Origin: Acridotheres tristis
Taxonomy: Eukaryota > Chordata > Aves > Passeriformes > Sturnidae
Direction: 5' to 3'
Assembly (NCBI GenBank): GCA_037013685.1
Contig: CM072899.1
Location: 9,094,479 to 9,158,478 of the forward strand
DNA: 64,000 nucleotides
The notes under the pieces were generated by a model. The model had not been told where the DNA came from and did not search any database. It saw only the letters and a program-made list of their open reading frames with translations. Every line of letters begins with the position of its first letter. Within the stretch, counting starts at the first letter, position 1. Of this stretch, positions 1 to 22,300 are shown one piece after another. A program made the translations under genes and the position numbers.

Positions 1-1940
1 CAAAGCACCCCAGCCTTGCACTCAGCTCTGGCAAAGCCAGCCCCATTACGGGTGTTGCATCCAAACCACTTCTCTTCAGGCCAATCCGCACTCACCACCA
101 AGAGCCACTGAAGCTAAGTGAAAAGCTGAGTCCAGCCCGACTGCCTGGCACAGACAATTCCTGCCACCCACAGTGGAGAGGCCCAAGTGACCTGGAAACT
201 GAGATGCTGAGCAGGGTCCAGCATTAGTCCCAAAGAGCTTGAAAGAGTGTGGGAGGGCAGCAGCGTCATCCCCATACCGCTGCACACACTGGGTCTCTCC
301 AGGATGCAGAAGCACTTCTGGCTCCAGAGGGAATGGGAAGGGCCCCCACAGCAGAGAAGGTGGCAGTGATTCACGAGGCTAGGCCTCTGATGCCAGCTGC
401 ATGCTGTCACTCAGCTCCAGTCCCCACCGACACACAAACAGGTTGGCTACAGATGCTTCCTGGTGCTGAAGAAGCTCACCTGGGCTCAGCAAACATGGGA
501 AAGCATTTTTTATTGTATTTGTTTTGCCTCTAGGTGAAAACCCCAGGAGAAATGGGACTCAAGAAGTGACTGCTTCATACAGGGTCAGGCTAGGTTCTGT
601 CGCCTCCTTCCTGCACCTCCAACAGAGTGGCAGAGGGTAACTGCTGGGCAGGGTGAAAGCAAGCTCTGAGAAGGGTCCTGGAGGGCTAAGAAAGGACAGG
701 CTTCTGCCAAGAAGGGATGAAGAAGAGAGACAGGGTTGCGTGCCTGCTTGTCACTCTTCCAGGAGAAGCCTGCTGCTCTCATGCCTCACTGAGGGCTCAG
801 CTCCCTCGGGTGCTTTGCTGACAGTTATTCCTCACAGCAGGAAGGAACCAAGTGGGCTGGAGTTCTGCCCATTTCAGCTGCCAGACTGATGGCAGCCTGA
901 GGCTGCTGCAGGCACCTCAAGGTTTTGGAGGAGTGAAGGCAAAGCACAAGTTACTCAGGGATTAGAACAGGCAAACAGGAGACTTTTTGCCTTTCTGCCA
1001 CCAGGAAACGCACTTACAGGCAGCATGTTCAGCCCCTGGGTGCATAGAGGTTTTGGCACCACTCCTGTTGGCACGGTAGGAGTCACTGCAGGGGAGAGAT
1101 GGTGAAAGGCCGCTCTGGCTAGATGCCAGATGAACCTCCGGGAAGCACCTGATGAGCTGGGCACTCCTACAAAACCTTACCCAATCCCCAGAACCAGGAA
1201 GCCTGGCCATGCTGTTACTGGGAGCAGAGGTGTTTCCCTGTCCTCTGCTCTCCCTGCCTCTGTGCTGTGTACCAGATGCCAGCCGGGGCTTTCTCCTAAG
1301 TGTGTCTTCCCCCTGAGCAGTTTCCCAACCCAGCTAATGCTGAGGCTGCAAATGTTTTGACTAGCCAGAGGAAAGGGAGCAAGAGGCCAAGGAGAAGGGC
1401 CACTCCTCCCCACAGCAGCACCAGACCAGGAAGGTCAGCAGAAGGTGCTTAATGAGATGCAATTTGTGCCCCGTGTCTGTGGCAGGTTTAGCACTTGGTA
1501 GGAGGAGCTCCCTGATTCTTGTCCACAGCACTCCCTATCAGTGCCCAAAAGCCTTTACAGGAGTAGCTGCAGAGAAGGTTGGCTATCCCAACAGCATCAC
1601 CTTTCCATGGACTTTTGGATCTTCCATGTCCTAAATACAGCCAACAGAAACACACCCCTCGTGTACACAAATACTTTTGTCACCTTCTGTTTCTCATTCG
1701 CCTGAGGGACCAGAAATCCCAAGGCTCAAGTCTGACTTTTACTTGAGTTTCTGGGCATGCCTGACACACGGGTGGAACCAGGGTAAGCACAAAGTCCCCC
1801 TGGGGCAGCTACTCAAGCCAGCATTGTCAGACGTTTCCAGACCATGTGGAAATCACTGTGCCCCCAACGCATCGTGACAGCAATGAGCTCTCTGCTGAGT
1901 GCGGAACCCAGCAGGCCCAGCTCCCTCATTCTAGGGACGA
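1..1940. other. Non-coding stretch, probably USP19 intron 1 or 5' region
   Basis: No reading frame here carries a recognisable domain on either strand. In human the USP19 gene lies directly downstream of LAMB2 on the same strand, so this stretch is probably the first intron of USP19. I looked for the USP19 N-terminal coding exon (CS/p23-like domains) and did not find it. A TTTATT at about 508-513 reads as AATAAA on the minus strand but has no gene to belong to. Confidence 0.4.
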
Positions 1941-2025
1941 TCATTCCATCACAAAACGGTTTGTGCAGGAAGGAGACCTTGAAGATCACATAGTTCCAAC
2001 CCGCTGGTAATGGGCAGGGACAGTG
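1940..2025 (-). mobile_element. Degraded CR1 LINE 3' end
   Basis: The order of short blocks (ATCATTCCATCACAAAA, a GAAGGAGACCTTGAAGATCA-like block, AGTTCCAACCCGCTGGTAATGGGCAGGGACA) matches the reverse complement of the avian CR1 3' tail. It is strongly diverged, so an old insertion. Confidence 0.6.
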
Positions 2026-2112
2026 ATGAGAGTGTCCAGACAGCAGCCGGCGGCCCCTGGCCTCCCGCGCGCTGCTGCCCGGCCCCAGGCACCGAGGGAG
2101 GGGAAAGGGACT

Positions 2113-2150
2113 GTGAACGGTGTTTGTGTGAACGGTGTTTGTATGAACGG
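2113..2150. repeat. 15-bp tandem repeat, about 2.5 copies
   Basis: The unit GTGAACGGTGTTTGT occurs twice in a row, followed by a partial third copy, at the edge of the CpG island. Confidence 0.85.
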
Positions 2151-2630
2151 CCTCAGCAGGCAGAGCACGAGGTCACCGCGCCGACTCCTGCCCGGGGCTG
2201 CCGCGCTCGGCCCGGATTGCCGAGCCGCGCTCCCAGCCCCCGCGGCCCCAGCTCCTGCTGCCCCGCACGTTCTCTCCGCTCAGGCCCGTCACAGGCCGCC
2301 GCCGCCACCGCCATCCGCCGCCTGCATCGCTCTCCGCCGCCCTGGCCCCCGGGCCGCATCCCGGCCTCTCGCCGCCCCCGGGCCCTGCCCGCCGCCGCGG
2401 CCCCTCACCCCGCGCTGGCCCAGGCGCCGCTCGCCGCCCCCGGGCCCCGCCACCGCCACCGCCCCGGCCCAGCCGGCCTGGCCCTCCCCGCACTCACGGC
2501 CCCGCCCGCCGCTCCGGTCTGTTTGTGCCGCGCCGAAGTTCCGAGCGGGCCCACAACGGAGACAGGCCCGAGCCCGTGACGCACTTCCGGGAGCCGCCGG
2601 GCACGCCCACATGACACGGGAGCGGGGGGG

Positions 2631-2643
2631 TACGTCACGTGAC
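2631..2643. promoter_or_regulatory. CRE overlapping a palindromic CLEAR-type E-box
   Basis: TACGTCA overlaps the perfect 10-bp palindrome GTCACGTGAC (2634-2643), which is the full consensus of the TFEB/TFE3 CLEAR element. It lies between two perfect copies of a 17-bp direct repeat (2612-2628 and 2640-2656). Confidence 0.6.
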
Positions 2644-2947
2644 ACGGGAGCGGGGGTGGTGCTGGCGCGTTCCCGCGGCAACGGGAGCGGGGGAGAGCGG
2701 GGCTTCCGGGTCTGTCCCGTGCGGGACCGGGATTTGATCCGCGGGAGTACCGGGCTGGTCTGTGGGGTCCTGGGTGTGCTGCGCCCCCAGGCCCCGCTGC
2801 CGATTCCCACCCCACCGCCCGACCCCAAGCCCCGCTGTGCCCCACACCCGGTAGCGGCCAGCTCCCACCCTTGGAGAAGCCGCTGTGGGCCCCTGGGGCA
2901 GACGGCCCACTGCATGGGGCGGAGGTGAGACGGTCTTGCTCTGTAAC

Positions 2948-2953
2948 TTTATT
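2948..2953 (-). terminator. LAMB2: LAMB2 poly(A) signal
   Basis: TTTATT on the plus strand reads AATAAA on the minus strand, 110 bp past the LAMB2 stop codon. This gives a very short 3' UTR. It is the only canonical hexamer I see in the 3' flank of the gene. Confidence 0.8.
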
Positions 2954-3062
2954 CACACGGGGGTACCCTGCAGCCCCCACCTTGCCTATCGCTGCGGGGG
3001 CAGGCGGAGGCTGGGTGACAGGAGGCTGGGTGCTTCAGGAGGGTCCAGACCCCTCTGTGGGA

Positions 3063-12936
<9,874 letters not shown>

Positions 12937-13263
12937 CGCGGGGCGCGACGGGGCGAGACGGGACGGAAAGGGGCGCAAAGGGCACGCAAAGGGGGCGCTC
13001 AGCAGGTGCCCGAAGGTCCCGTCTCGTCCCGTCTCCTAACCCACTAGTTCCCCTTCTCGTTCCCGTTCCCAATCCCTTCCCTGTCCCCTTCCCGGTCCCT
13101 CCCGGCCCCTCCGAACTGGCGGCGGGCGCAGCGCTCGGGGCTGCGCGGAAAGCGCGGGGCGGATCCCGGCAGGAGCGGGGGAGCGGGCCGGGCGAGAGAG
13201 GCGGGAGGAGGCAGGAGCAGGCTAGGCAGAAGTCATCGGACACAGGCACGCACAGTTTAGGGC

Positions 13264-13269
13264 TTTATT
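13264..13269 (-). terminator. LAMB2L poly(A) signal
   Basis: TTTATT on the plus strand (AATAAA on minus) lies 108 bp past the LAMB2L stop codon. Its distance from the stop nearly equals that in LAMB2 (110 bp), as expected from tandem duplication. Confidence 0.8.
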
Positions 13270-13376
13270 TGCAGGTGCGCCTGCACTAAAGGCACCTGCA
13301 GAGTGGACGGGACTCCCGGGTTTGTGGACCTGCGGGGCGGCGGGGCACAACCGGCCCCCGGTCCCGCCAGTGGTCC

Positions 13377-16300
13377 CTAGCAGGTGGCATAAGCGTTGGC
13401 CCTCTCCCGGATCTCCTGCAACAGTCCGGTGACCTGCTGCTCCAAAGCCTGCAGTCGTGTCACCTTTGCCGCCATCGTCCGTTCATTGGCCCCAAAACGC
13501 TGCTCCAGGTCTGTGGGACAGGCAATATGGTCACAGTGCAGCCTCCCACCCATAACACCATCGGGACACCCGGTAGGACGGGCCCAGGGGGACACAGGGA
13601 GATGTATGGGGAAGTGGCAGGAAATGTTACCCCACCATGTGCTCCCCCTCACCTTCCAGCTTCCTCTTGTTGTTGCTGGCCTTACCCAGGAGGTGTTTGG
13701 CCTCTGTCATCAGCTGTGACACACGCTGCAGGGCCCCACCAGACACCCTGTCCAGCAAGCCCACCCGGTTCTTCAGCACCACATAACGCTGTGTTACCTG
13801 TGCCAGGTCCTGGCAGCAAGAAGGCATGGTGAGGCTGAGCACCCGCAGCACCCAGTACCTGCTTGGTGCTGTGCATAACCAGACAGGGATGGAGCTCACC
13901 TGGCTAAGCATCCCCGAGGTGGTGGTGGCACGCTGTGCCCCGTCCTTGGCTTGCTGGGCCAAGTGGCGAGCATCCTGGCTGCTCTCCTGCAGGGCAGTGA
14001 TGCGCTGTGCCAGTTCCTGCAGCCTCTTCTGCACCTGTGACTCCTTCCTGTCCAGCGCCCGCAGACTGCGCTCCGCCTGGCAGGTATGGACACCAGCTGC
14101 AACAGGCACAGCAACCACCATGCCCATGGTGCCAGCCCCACTGCCCTAGCACCTGTCCAATGCCAGCTACATTTTCCCAGCGCCAGCCTCCCTACCCATA
14201 ATGTGCCCAAGGCATCAATCTTGCTCTCCACAGCACTGATCCCATTAGTCCCAGTGGTACCGGCTCCACTCCCCCAGCCCATGCCCCTCACCTCCTTGGT
14301 TCTGTTCTCAGCCATCTGGATGTCATTCCTGGCGCTCTGCAGGGTGCTCCTTGCTGTCATTGCATGTGTCCGTGCCACCTCCAGTGCCTGCTGTGTCCCC
14401 ACCAGCTCATCCCTTATGCCTTCTGCTCGGTCCCTGCAGCAGCACAGGCAGCTCCAGTCCCTGCCAGTGCAGGGGGAATGACCGTATCCCCTGCCTGCCC
14501 CAGCATGCCCCCCACCACTTGCCTGGCCTCCTGTCCCTGTGCCAGCAGATCTTGTGCCACAGCCAGCCCCTCCGCTGTGCTGTTGAGAACTGCGTCCACC
14601 CCTTCTAGCTGGCTGATGCTCTCCTGCATCTCCCATAGCAGCTGCTGGATCTGTTCAGGGCTGCTGGGCAGGGAGATGTTCAGCACCTGCCGGGCCACCA
14701 GCTCAATGCTGCCTGGGTCAGCTCCCTCCTCTGCGGGGACAAGGGAACAGGGTGGGCTCACTGAGTCCTGCCATGGCCATGTGCCCACCCAGTGCTGGCC
14801 CTACCTGCCAGGAAGGCCTTGATTCGGCGGATAAAGTCCCGCAGCTGGGCTGTCGCCTTCTCTGCACTGCTGCGGGCAGCCTGAGAGCGCTCCAGCGCCT
14901 CCTCTGCCCGGCTGCGTGCCCCCCGTGCCAGCTCCTGCACCTCCTGCATCTGAGGAGCATCTGGCTGAGCAGGGGGCACAGGACAGCCGTGGGAGGGGGT
15001 ATTCGGGTTGAGCAGGGGGTATTCGGGGAAAATATGTGAGCCTGTAAAGGAGCATGCAAGGGGGGTGCAAGGAGACAGAGGGTACAGCAGGGGCCCAAGA
15101 GGGCACACACACTGTTGACATAAAGGGTATCTCTGAATGGGCATAAGAGACATGTACAGAGCTGACATGCTTGGAGGCATAGAAAAGGAAAAAACAGGAC
15201 ATAGAAGGGAGTCATGCAAGGTGGCATGAAAAAGGCACAAACAGGACATGCAAAGGCAACACAAGTGGACTCCAGGAAGTGCCATGGAGCAACCACCCCT
15301 ACCTTCTGTGCCACAACACCCAGCTGCCCTAATGCCACCTCCAGCTGCTGTGAGGCATTTTGGGTACTGCTGAGGGCTCGAGCTGAGATAGGCAGTGCCC
15401 CTGCACACCCAATGCCACCGCAATGCCTTGTCCCTGCACTGTCTCGGCACAAGGCTCCTCCACAAGACGCGTGCTCACAGCTCCGGTCTCCAGGTGCCCC
15501 ACAAATCTGTGATGATGGCAATGGCAATGGCAGCTCAACACTGCATGGGAGGTGATGCCTGCGCCACTTCTGCCAGTCCTGCTCTCACCTTCTCATTGAT
15601 CCTGGTAATGTTGAGTCCCATCACCCGTTTCTGTGCCTCCCGCAAGGATTTCCGGGCTGCAGCTGTACCACGGCGGAAAGTATCGCCCCGCTGCCACAGC
15701 ACTCGCTCCGTCTCCCGCTGCGTCATCTGCGCCCTACGAAGCTCACCAGCTGTGCCATTGGCCACCACCTCCGCCTGCCGTGAGGCCTCCATCGATGCCA
15801 GGATGCTGCGGTAAGACTCTGCAGGTGCAGGTGTCAGGGTTTGGCCAGCATGGCTGCCACCAAACCCAAACCTTGCTCGTTGCTCTTACCGCTGAAGCCA
15901 GCTGCCGTTACAGTGCTGAGGAGGGTTTGAAGGTGGGAGGCAGTTCGGTTGAGACCTCCCAGCTCGTGGCTCAGCTCAGCTAGCCGGTCATGGTGCTGCA
16001 TATCTGCATGCACCAGCTGGTCTAGACGTTGCTCCAACTCTTGGAGGTGCTTCCAGAAGTTGTCCAGCTCCAACCTTTGGGTAGAGAGGGGAGCTTCAAA
16101 CTTTTGGGGGGGACAAGAAGCGGTCCCTCCACCCCAGCACTACATGTACACTTGCCTGGTGCCACCCAGCTGCTGCTTGAGCAGTCCATCAAGGAGGGGA
16201 CCAACAGGGCTGTCCCCGTCTGCCAGCAGCCGTTTCACATGCCCCAGAGTCTCCTCCAGCTCCCGCAGGCGACGGGGGCTGAGTGGGAGTGCAGATCCCC

Positions 16301-19300
16301 CCTCCCTCAGTGCCTGCACCTGTGCCCCGAGGCGCTGCAGCCCTTCCTGCAGGCTGCCCACGGGGAGGTCCCAGCGCCCAAAGCAAGGGTGGCAGGGTGA
16401 GCAGTGGGGGAAGGGCTCCTGGTAGCCCCGCTGGCAGCGATCACAGCGCAGCCCCCCGAATCCCAGCCGGCACCGGCATTGCCCGTTGTCCTGCTCGCAC
16501 TGTGGGCTCTCAGCACCCAGCGGATCACACTCACAGGCTGCAGAGACAGTTGGTGGTGTGTCCCAGCCTTCCCATGGAGCCCCATGCCCCCAGATTGCCA
16601 TCATGTCCCAGCATCCCACCATATTCCCCTGTGTCTCCAGAATCCAATCTATCCCAAGCATCTTCTATTGTCCCCACAGTTCCATCAAGTACTCTGGGTC
16701 CCCTGAGTCCTGCATGTCCCCAGAGACATACCATGTCGTCAGTGTTCCACCATGTCCCCAGCATCCCACTGTTCCCCCAAGATCCACCATGCCCACAGTA
16801 CCCCACCACATTCCCAAGATCTCCTGAGTCCCTTGTGTCCGCAGTGTCCCACTGTCTCCTTAGTGCCCCATGTTCAGAGTCTCCCACCATGTCCCCAGGG
16901 CCCCCATTTCCATAGAGTCTCACCATGCACCCAGAGTCCCACCACATCCCCTGTCCCCAGAGCCCCTGCTCTCCCAGTCCCTGGGATGTGCTCCTACCTC
17001 GGCACTCCTGCTCAGGGTTTCCCCAGTGGTGCTCCTGACACTGGGAACAAACACGACCCCCAAAGCCAGGCCGGCACTGGCACTGCCCTGTCACCTGCAG
17101 CAACAGTGCCATGCTCACTGTGCAGCTCACTGGGCCCCAGGAGGGCAGTGGAGCTGTATCAGGGTGCCAGGGCGTGTGACTCACTGTGTCACAGGCAGGG
17201 TGCAGGGCGTGTGTGGGGTGGCAGCCACAGGGCTCACAGCCCCTTGGTCCCCCCAGGTTCCAGAAGTGGGGTGAGCAGCGATCACAGTTCTTGCCCACGA
17301 CATTGGGCCGGCAGGCACAGGCTCCTGTGCCATGGTCACAATCGCAGGTGCCATTGGTGCAGTGGGAGGCCAATGTACCCCGTGGGTCACAGACACAGCC
17401 TGCAAGAGGGTGGGTGGCCATGTGGGGCTCAGCCTATACCCGCTGCCCAGGCAGTGTGCTGCTGGCACCAGCACCCCAAATCTGCCTGACTCCAGTGCTC
17501 CCCAGTCTGCCTGGCCTCAAACTCCTGCATAGCCCTAACACCATTGATCCCAACACCTCCACCAACCTCGAACCCTGTCCTCTGCCCAGCCCCAACCCAG
17601 GCACAGTCCCATAGACCTTCTAACAGCCCCAAACCTCTCCTGGCCCTGAACCCTAGCCTCACAACACCCCAAAATTCTCCCTGACCCAACCCAAATCAAC
17701 CCACACCTCATCCCTGCCTTGAGCCCTTGCATCACTTCAACCCCTCCATCCCAAGCCTCCGTGCAGCCCCAGCCCTGCAGAGCCCCCTGTCCCACTCACG
17801 CCGGCAGCTGCGCTGCAGGGCATTGCCATAGTAGCCAGGCTGACAGTAGGCACAGTGTGGCCCAGCAGTGTGGTACAGGCAGCGCAGGCACTGTCCTGTA
17901 CGGGGGTCGCAGCCCGCTGGGTCGCTGGCGTCGATGTTGTTGTTGCACTGGCAGGGCCGGCACTCCCCCCCCTCCATCTCCGGAGCCCCAAAGTAACCAG
18001 GGGAGCAGCGGTCACACCGGGGCCCTGCAGAGAGGGAGGTTATAGGTGCTGGGGTCCTGCAGTCCCAAGGCAGGGGATCCCTGCTGCACTGTGCCTGCTC
18101 TGCTCCTCACCCGCATATCCAGGGGCACAGAGGCAGATGATGTGGTGTGTCTCGTCATCAGCATGGCAGGCAGTGCCGTGGTAATGCCGTGTGCCAGGGT
18201 ATCCAGGGCAGGGGCAGGGCCGGCACTGCTGCCCTGAGCCCAGCACGGGGTTCCCATAGTAACCATCTTGGCACCTGAAAGAAAGAGGGGGGACCCAATG
18301 GGTCCCTCCCATCCATCATATACCATTCCACCATCCCATCTCATTCCATCGCATCCCATCGCATCCCATCGCATCCCATCGCATCCCATCCCATCCCATC
18401 CCATCTCATCCCATTATATCTATCCCTTCCCACACCATGCCATCCCATTCTATTCTACCCCATCCCATAATATCCATGCAACTCCATCTCAACCCATTCC
18501 ACCACTCCAACATATTTCATACCTTCATATCTCATCCTGTCCTACCCCACTGTATCTAGCCCATCCCTCACCAGCCACGCCATGCCATCCCCTCCTCTTG
18601 GACCTGGCTCACCTCTCACAATGCCGTCCGCTCGTATGGTCGCGGCAGCGCAGGCAGGTGCCCGTCCGGGGGTCGCACTCCTCGGCATGCCCGTTGCACT
18701 GGCAGGGCCGGCAGGCAGGGAAGCCCCAGTGGCCGGGCTGGCACTGGTCACACTGCCGGCCCACGGCTCCGGGCTGGCACCGGCACTGCCCGCTCACCTG
18801 GTCGCACAGCTGGGACACTGAGCCCTCTGGGGAGCAGTTGCAGGCTGCAGAGCAGCACAGCTCAGGTTAGCCACATGGATGCAGAGACACAGGGATGGAC
18901 AGACAGATAGATGGCATGGGACCAGCGTCCAGAACATGCTCACTCCACAGGCTGTGGCACAGAAGGGCTCATGTGGACACGTAGATCCACAAGAATATGG
19001 GTGGACAGACAGATGAGTGAGTGCAGGACAGCACAATGCTCACAGGGTAGATGGGTGGGTAGATGGGTGAATGGATGGATGGATGGATGGATGGATGGAT
19101 GGATGGATGGATGGATGGATAACAGTGACTGAACCCATGGGCTGCAGGACAGCAAGGCTGAGATGGACACATACACAGACAGACAGACAAGTGAACAGGG
19201 CAGTGAAGAGGGCACTGATGGCTGGACAGACAGACAGGAGAGACAGTGACTCCTGGCAGATGAAGATGCCACTACTCACGGCTGCATCCCAGAGGCCCGA

Positions 19301-22300
19301 AGCCGTAGCTGCCTGGGGCGCAGTGGTCACACCGTCGGCCGATGACATGGGGCTTGCACTCACACTGCCCGCCCTGTACTTGGCACTCGCTGCTGCGGGA
19401 GCCCTGTGGGTCGCACTGGCAGGCTGCAGGAGCAGGACCAGCATGGGGCCAGGGCTGCCTTGTCTGCACCTGCCCACACCTGCCCATGCCTGCCCTCCAC
19501 CTGCCCACACCCTGCCACTGCTGCCCTGCCCACCATGCTATGGGCACGGGCATATCTTGACCCACTGCCCCGGGTAGGGCTCCATCCCTGCCCACTCCCC
19601 ACTCACGCAGTGCTCCACCGTGCATCAAGGCTGAGACACTGCAGACCAGGCGGGCACAGGCCTCGGCCAGGGGGTGAGGGGGAGCCATGCGAAACACCTC
19701 CAGGCACTGGTACCGCTCCAGCTCCTCCTGGCGTTCTGCTGCCTCTGCCCCATGGAACCCTGGCAATTCTGACACCCGCGGCAGGAGCACCAACTGTGAG
19801 AAGGGAAGAGGAGATGGGACTAGGGGGCATAGCCAGATTCCACTGTGGGACCTACCACTAGGCTGGATCCATGTGCTCCAGAACAGTCCCAATGCTGCTG
19901 GGTCAATTACCCCAGCTCCATCAATAGCCCCAGCTCCACTGACATCTCCAATGCCATTGATATTCCCACATAAATTGCCATTCCCAAAAGCTTCCTTATC
20001 CCCTTCCATACTGACATCCCTATGCCAACCCCATTGATACTCCCATATAAATTGCCATCCCCAGAAGCTTCCTTATCCCCTTCCATACTGACATCCCTAT
20101 GCCGACTCCAGCTAAATCTCCAGTCTCATTGATATCCCCTTCCCCATCAACATCTACTTCTCCTTTTCCTTCCCCATTTCCATTTCCATTCCATTTCCAT
20201 CCCCATCCTCATCTCATCCCCATCTCCATCCCAACACTCATCCCCAGAGCGGGGTCACTTCCCACTCCAGCCTGTGGTTCCCTGTCCCTGCCCATGATCC
20301 CACCCCTGCCAAGCCTCAGGCACAAGGTGCAGTGGGACCCCTCTCACCGAGTCGATGAGGATGAAGGCACCAGGGTGGCGCTGAGTGACACCGGCCCGCT
20401 GAAGCCGCATGGTCACCTCGTAAGGGGTGCTGGGCTCGAAGCAGAAGGGCCGGGAGAGCAACACATACCTGTACAGAGTCAGGTGTTGGGGCATAGGCAC
20501 AGCAGGGCCATGGAGACAGCAAAAGGACAGCAGCAGGACCCAACCACCTCCCTTGTTCCCATCCTCAGCCCACTGCAGCCCATCCCATTGCACCTCTGGC
20601 TGTGGGGCAGACTCTCACGGTACATCTGTTCTGAGGGCAGAAGGTTCCCACAGCGAGAGCTGGTGGGCAGCACCCGGGAGCTGACACTGACCACGGCCTC
20701 CCAGTCCTCGGCTGACTGTGGTGACAGGCAAAGCAGTGTCAGGGCTGTGCTGTGCCATACATGCCGTGGCCATGGTTGTGGCCGTGCTCACCTCGGGCTC
20801 ATAGCGCAGCAGCAGCTCGTAGTCCATGGGGTAGGGCACGTTGTCCACGCGGAAGGTCAGGCCAGCCCCGTCCCGCACCCGGGCGAACCCCGAGCCTGTC
20901 CACGTCACCATGCGCCCGGCACTGTCCCGCACCACCTCCTCCACATCCAGCTGGGCAGGGCACCGGCACAGTTTGGGCCCTGGCTCTACCCCCGGCCACT
21001 TCTGCCCTGCAGTGCCTCACTGTGCCCTCTCCTACCACCCCAGGGCTCACCTTGGGGGGTTGCTGGCGGCTGCGGCGCGAGGGGACAGGGGGCTGGGGAG
21101 CACGGGGTTGATGCCGTGAGCGTCCCTTCCGCCCTGCTGGCTCCCTGGTGTCATACTCTAGGCAGTCCTGGGGCACCTCTGCCCGAATGGCACCCTGCAG
21201 GGACGGGGATGGTGGCCATGCACAGGGACAGCCGTGCACAAGGACAGCCATGCACAGGACATGGTAACAGCCACATGCAGGACAGGGTACAGCCATGCAT
21301 AGAGCACAGCGGCAGCTATGCATGGAGCATAGTGCACGGTAACAGCCATACACAAGCACAGGGATCCCCAAGGAGACTCACCGGGAGCTGAGGGTGGCTG
21401 GGGCCATAGCCGGCGGCCTGCTCAGCCTCATAGGTGTAGTAGTCGAGGGGGGCACAGAAGAAGCCGGGTTGTACCTGGTCACACTGTCGCCCCATGATGT
21501 GGGGACGGCAGGGACATGCCCCATCCTCCATGGAGCACCTGGGGGTGACCATCCTGTCCCTTCATCTGTCCTTCTGTTTGTCTGTGTCTTCATCCATCCC
21601 TACTTCCATCTCTGTCCCCAACCCTCTATCTCTGAGGATAGAGATCCCTCTCTTTCTCCCTCCACCCCAGCTCCCATATCTTCCCAGCCTTGTCTCCATC
21701 CCTTCCTCCCCCCATGTGTGACTCCCAGCCCTGTCCCCACTCTCGCCTTCACCCTTGTCCCTTCAGGTGCTGTGCTGTGCCCCACCGGTTGTTGTAGGCT
21801 CCCCCGAAGTCACAGGCGCAGGGCCGGCAGCCCCCCAAGTCGTAGCTCAGACCCCAGAACTCGGGCTGCAGTGAGGAGGGGACATGTAGGGCGGATGTGG
21901 CCCAACCTAGCCCTGGGGGTTGCCATGGGGTTGGGGACAGTCAGGCCCACAGGCACGGTGTGGGGCAGGCTGGGGCACTCACCACACACTGGCTGCAGGA
22001 GCGCCCAGCCACAAAGCGTTTGCAGTAGCAGTCCCCACTGATGGGGTCACACGGGGAGCTGCTCGCCACTGTACCCCGTGGGTCACACCTGCATGCTGCC
22101 CCCACACATGCACATGTGAGGGGCTGCCAGTGGGACCACAGCCCATATGCTTCATGGCACTCCTTCCCCATCCCATATCCATCCATCTTCATCCCTTCCA
22201 TCCCCATCCCTCCATCACCATCCCACCATTCATTCTCATACAATTATGCCATATCCCTTCGTCTTGCATCCTTCCATCCCCATCTCTCTATCCCAGATCT

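Larger units (their letters stand above)
2040..2720 (-). promoter_or_regulatory. CpG island, putative USP19 promoter and non-coding exon 1
   Basis: This is a dense GC- and CpG-rich block just past the 3' end of LAMB2. On the minus strand a strong donor (GGGGCC, then GTGAGT) ends a possible first exon at 2498. ETS (CTTCCGG, 2584-2590), CRE-like (TACGTCA, 2631-2637) and E-box (CACGTG, 2636-2641) sites lie upstream of that donor. Assignment to USP19 rests on conserved gene order, not on coding sequence. Confidence 0.6.

Noticed and set aside
2010..2980. Long overlapping open frames on both strands (up to 301 codons)
   Set aside because: They lie in a CpG island where stop codons are rare; composition is Pro/Arg/Ala-rich and no domain is seen.
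16531..17421. A laminin-like 296-codon minus-strand frame read as one exon
   Set aside because: It runs through repeat-filled introns; phase and LAMB2 comparison show three separate exons.
20473..20618. A 25-nt microexon to repair the LAMB2L exon 16 phase
   Set aside because: A candidate with AG and GT borders exists, but it carries an in-frame TGA.
20099..21391. A 430-codon plus-strand frame
   Set aside because: Antisense to LAMB2L exons and repeats; low-complexity Ser/Pro start and no domain.
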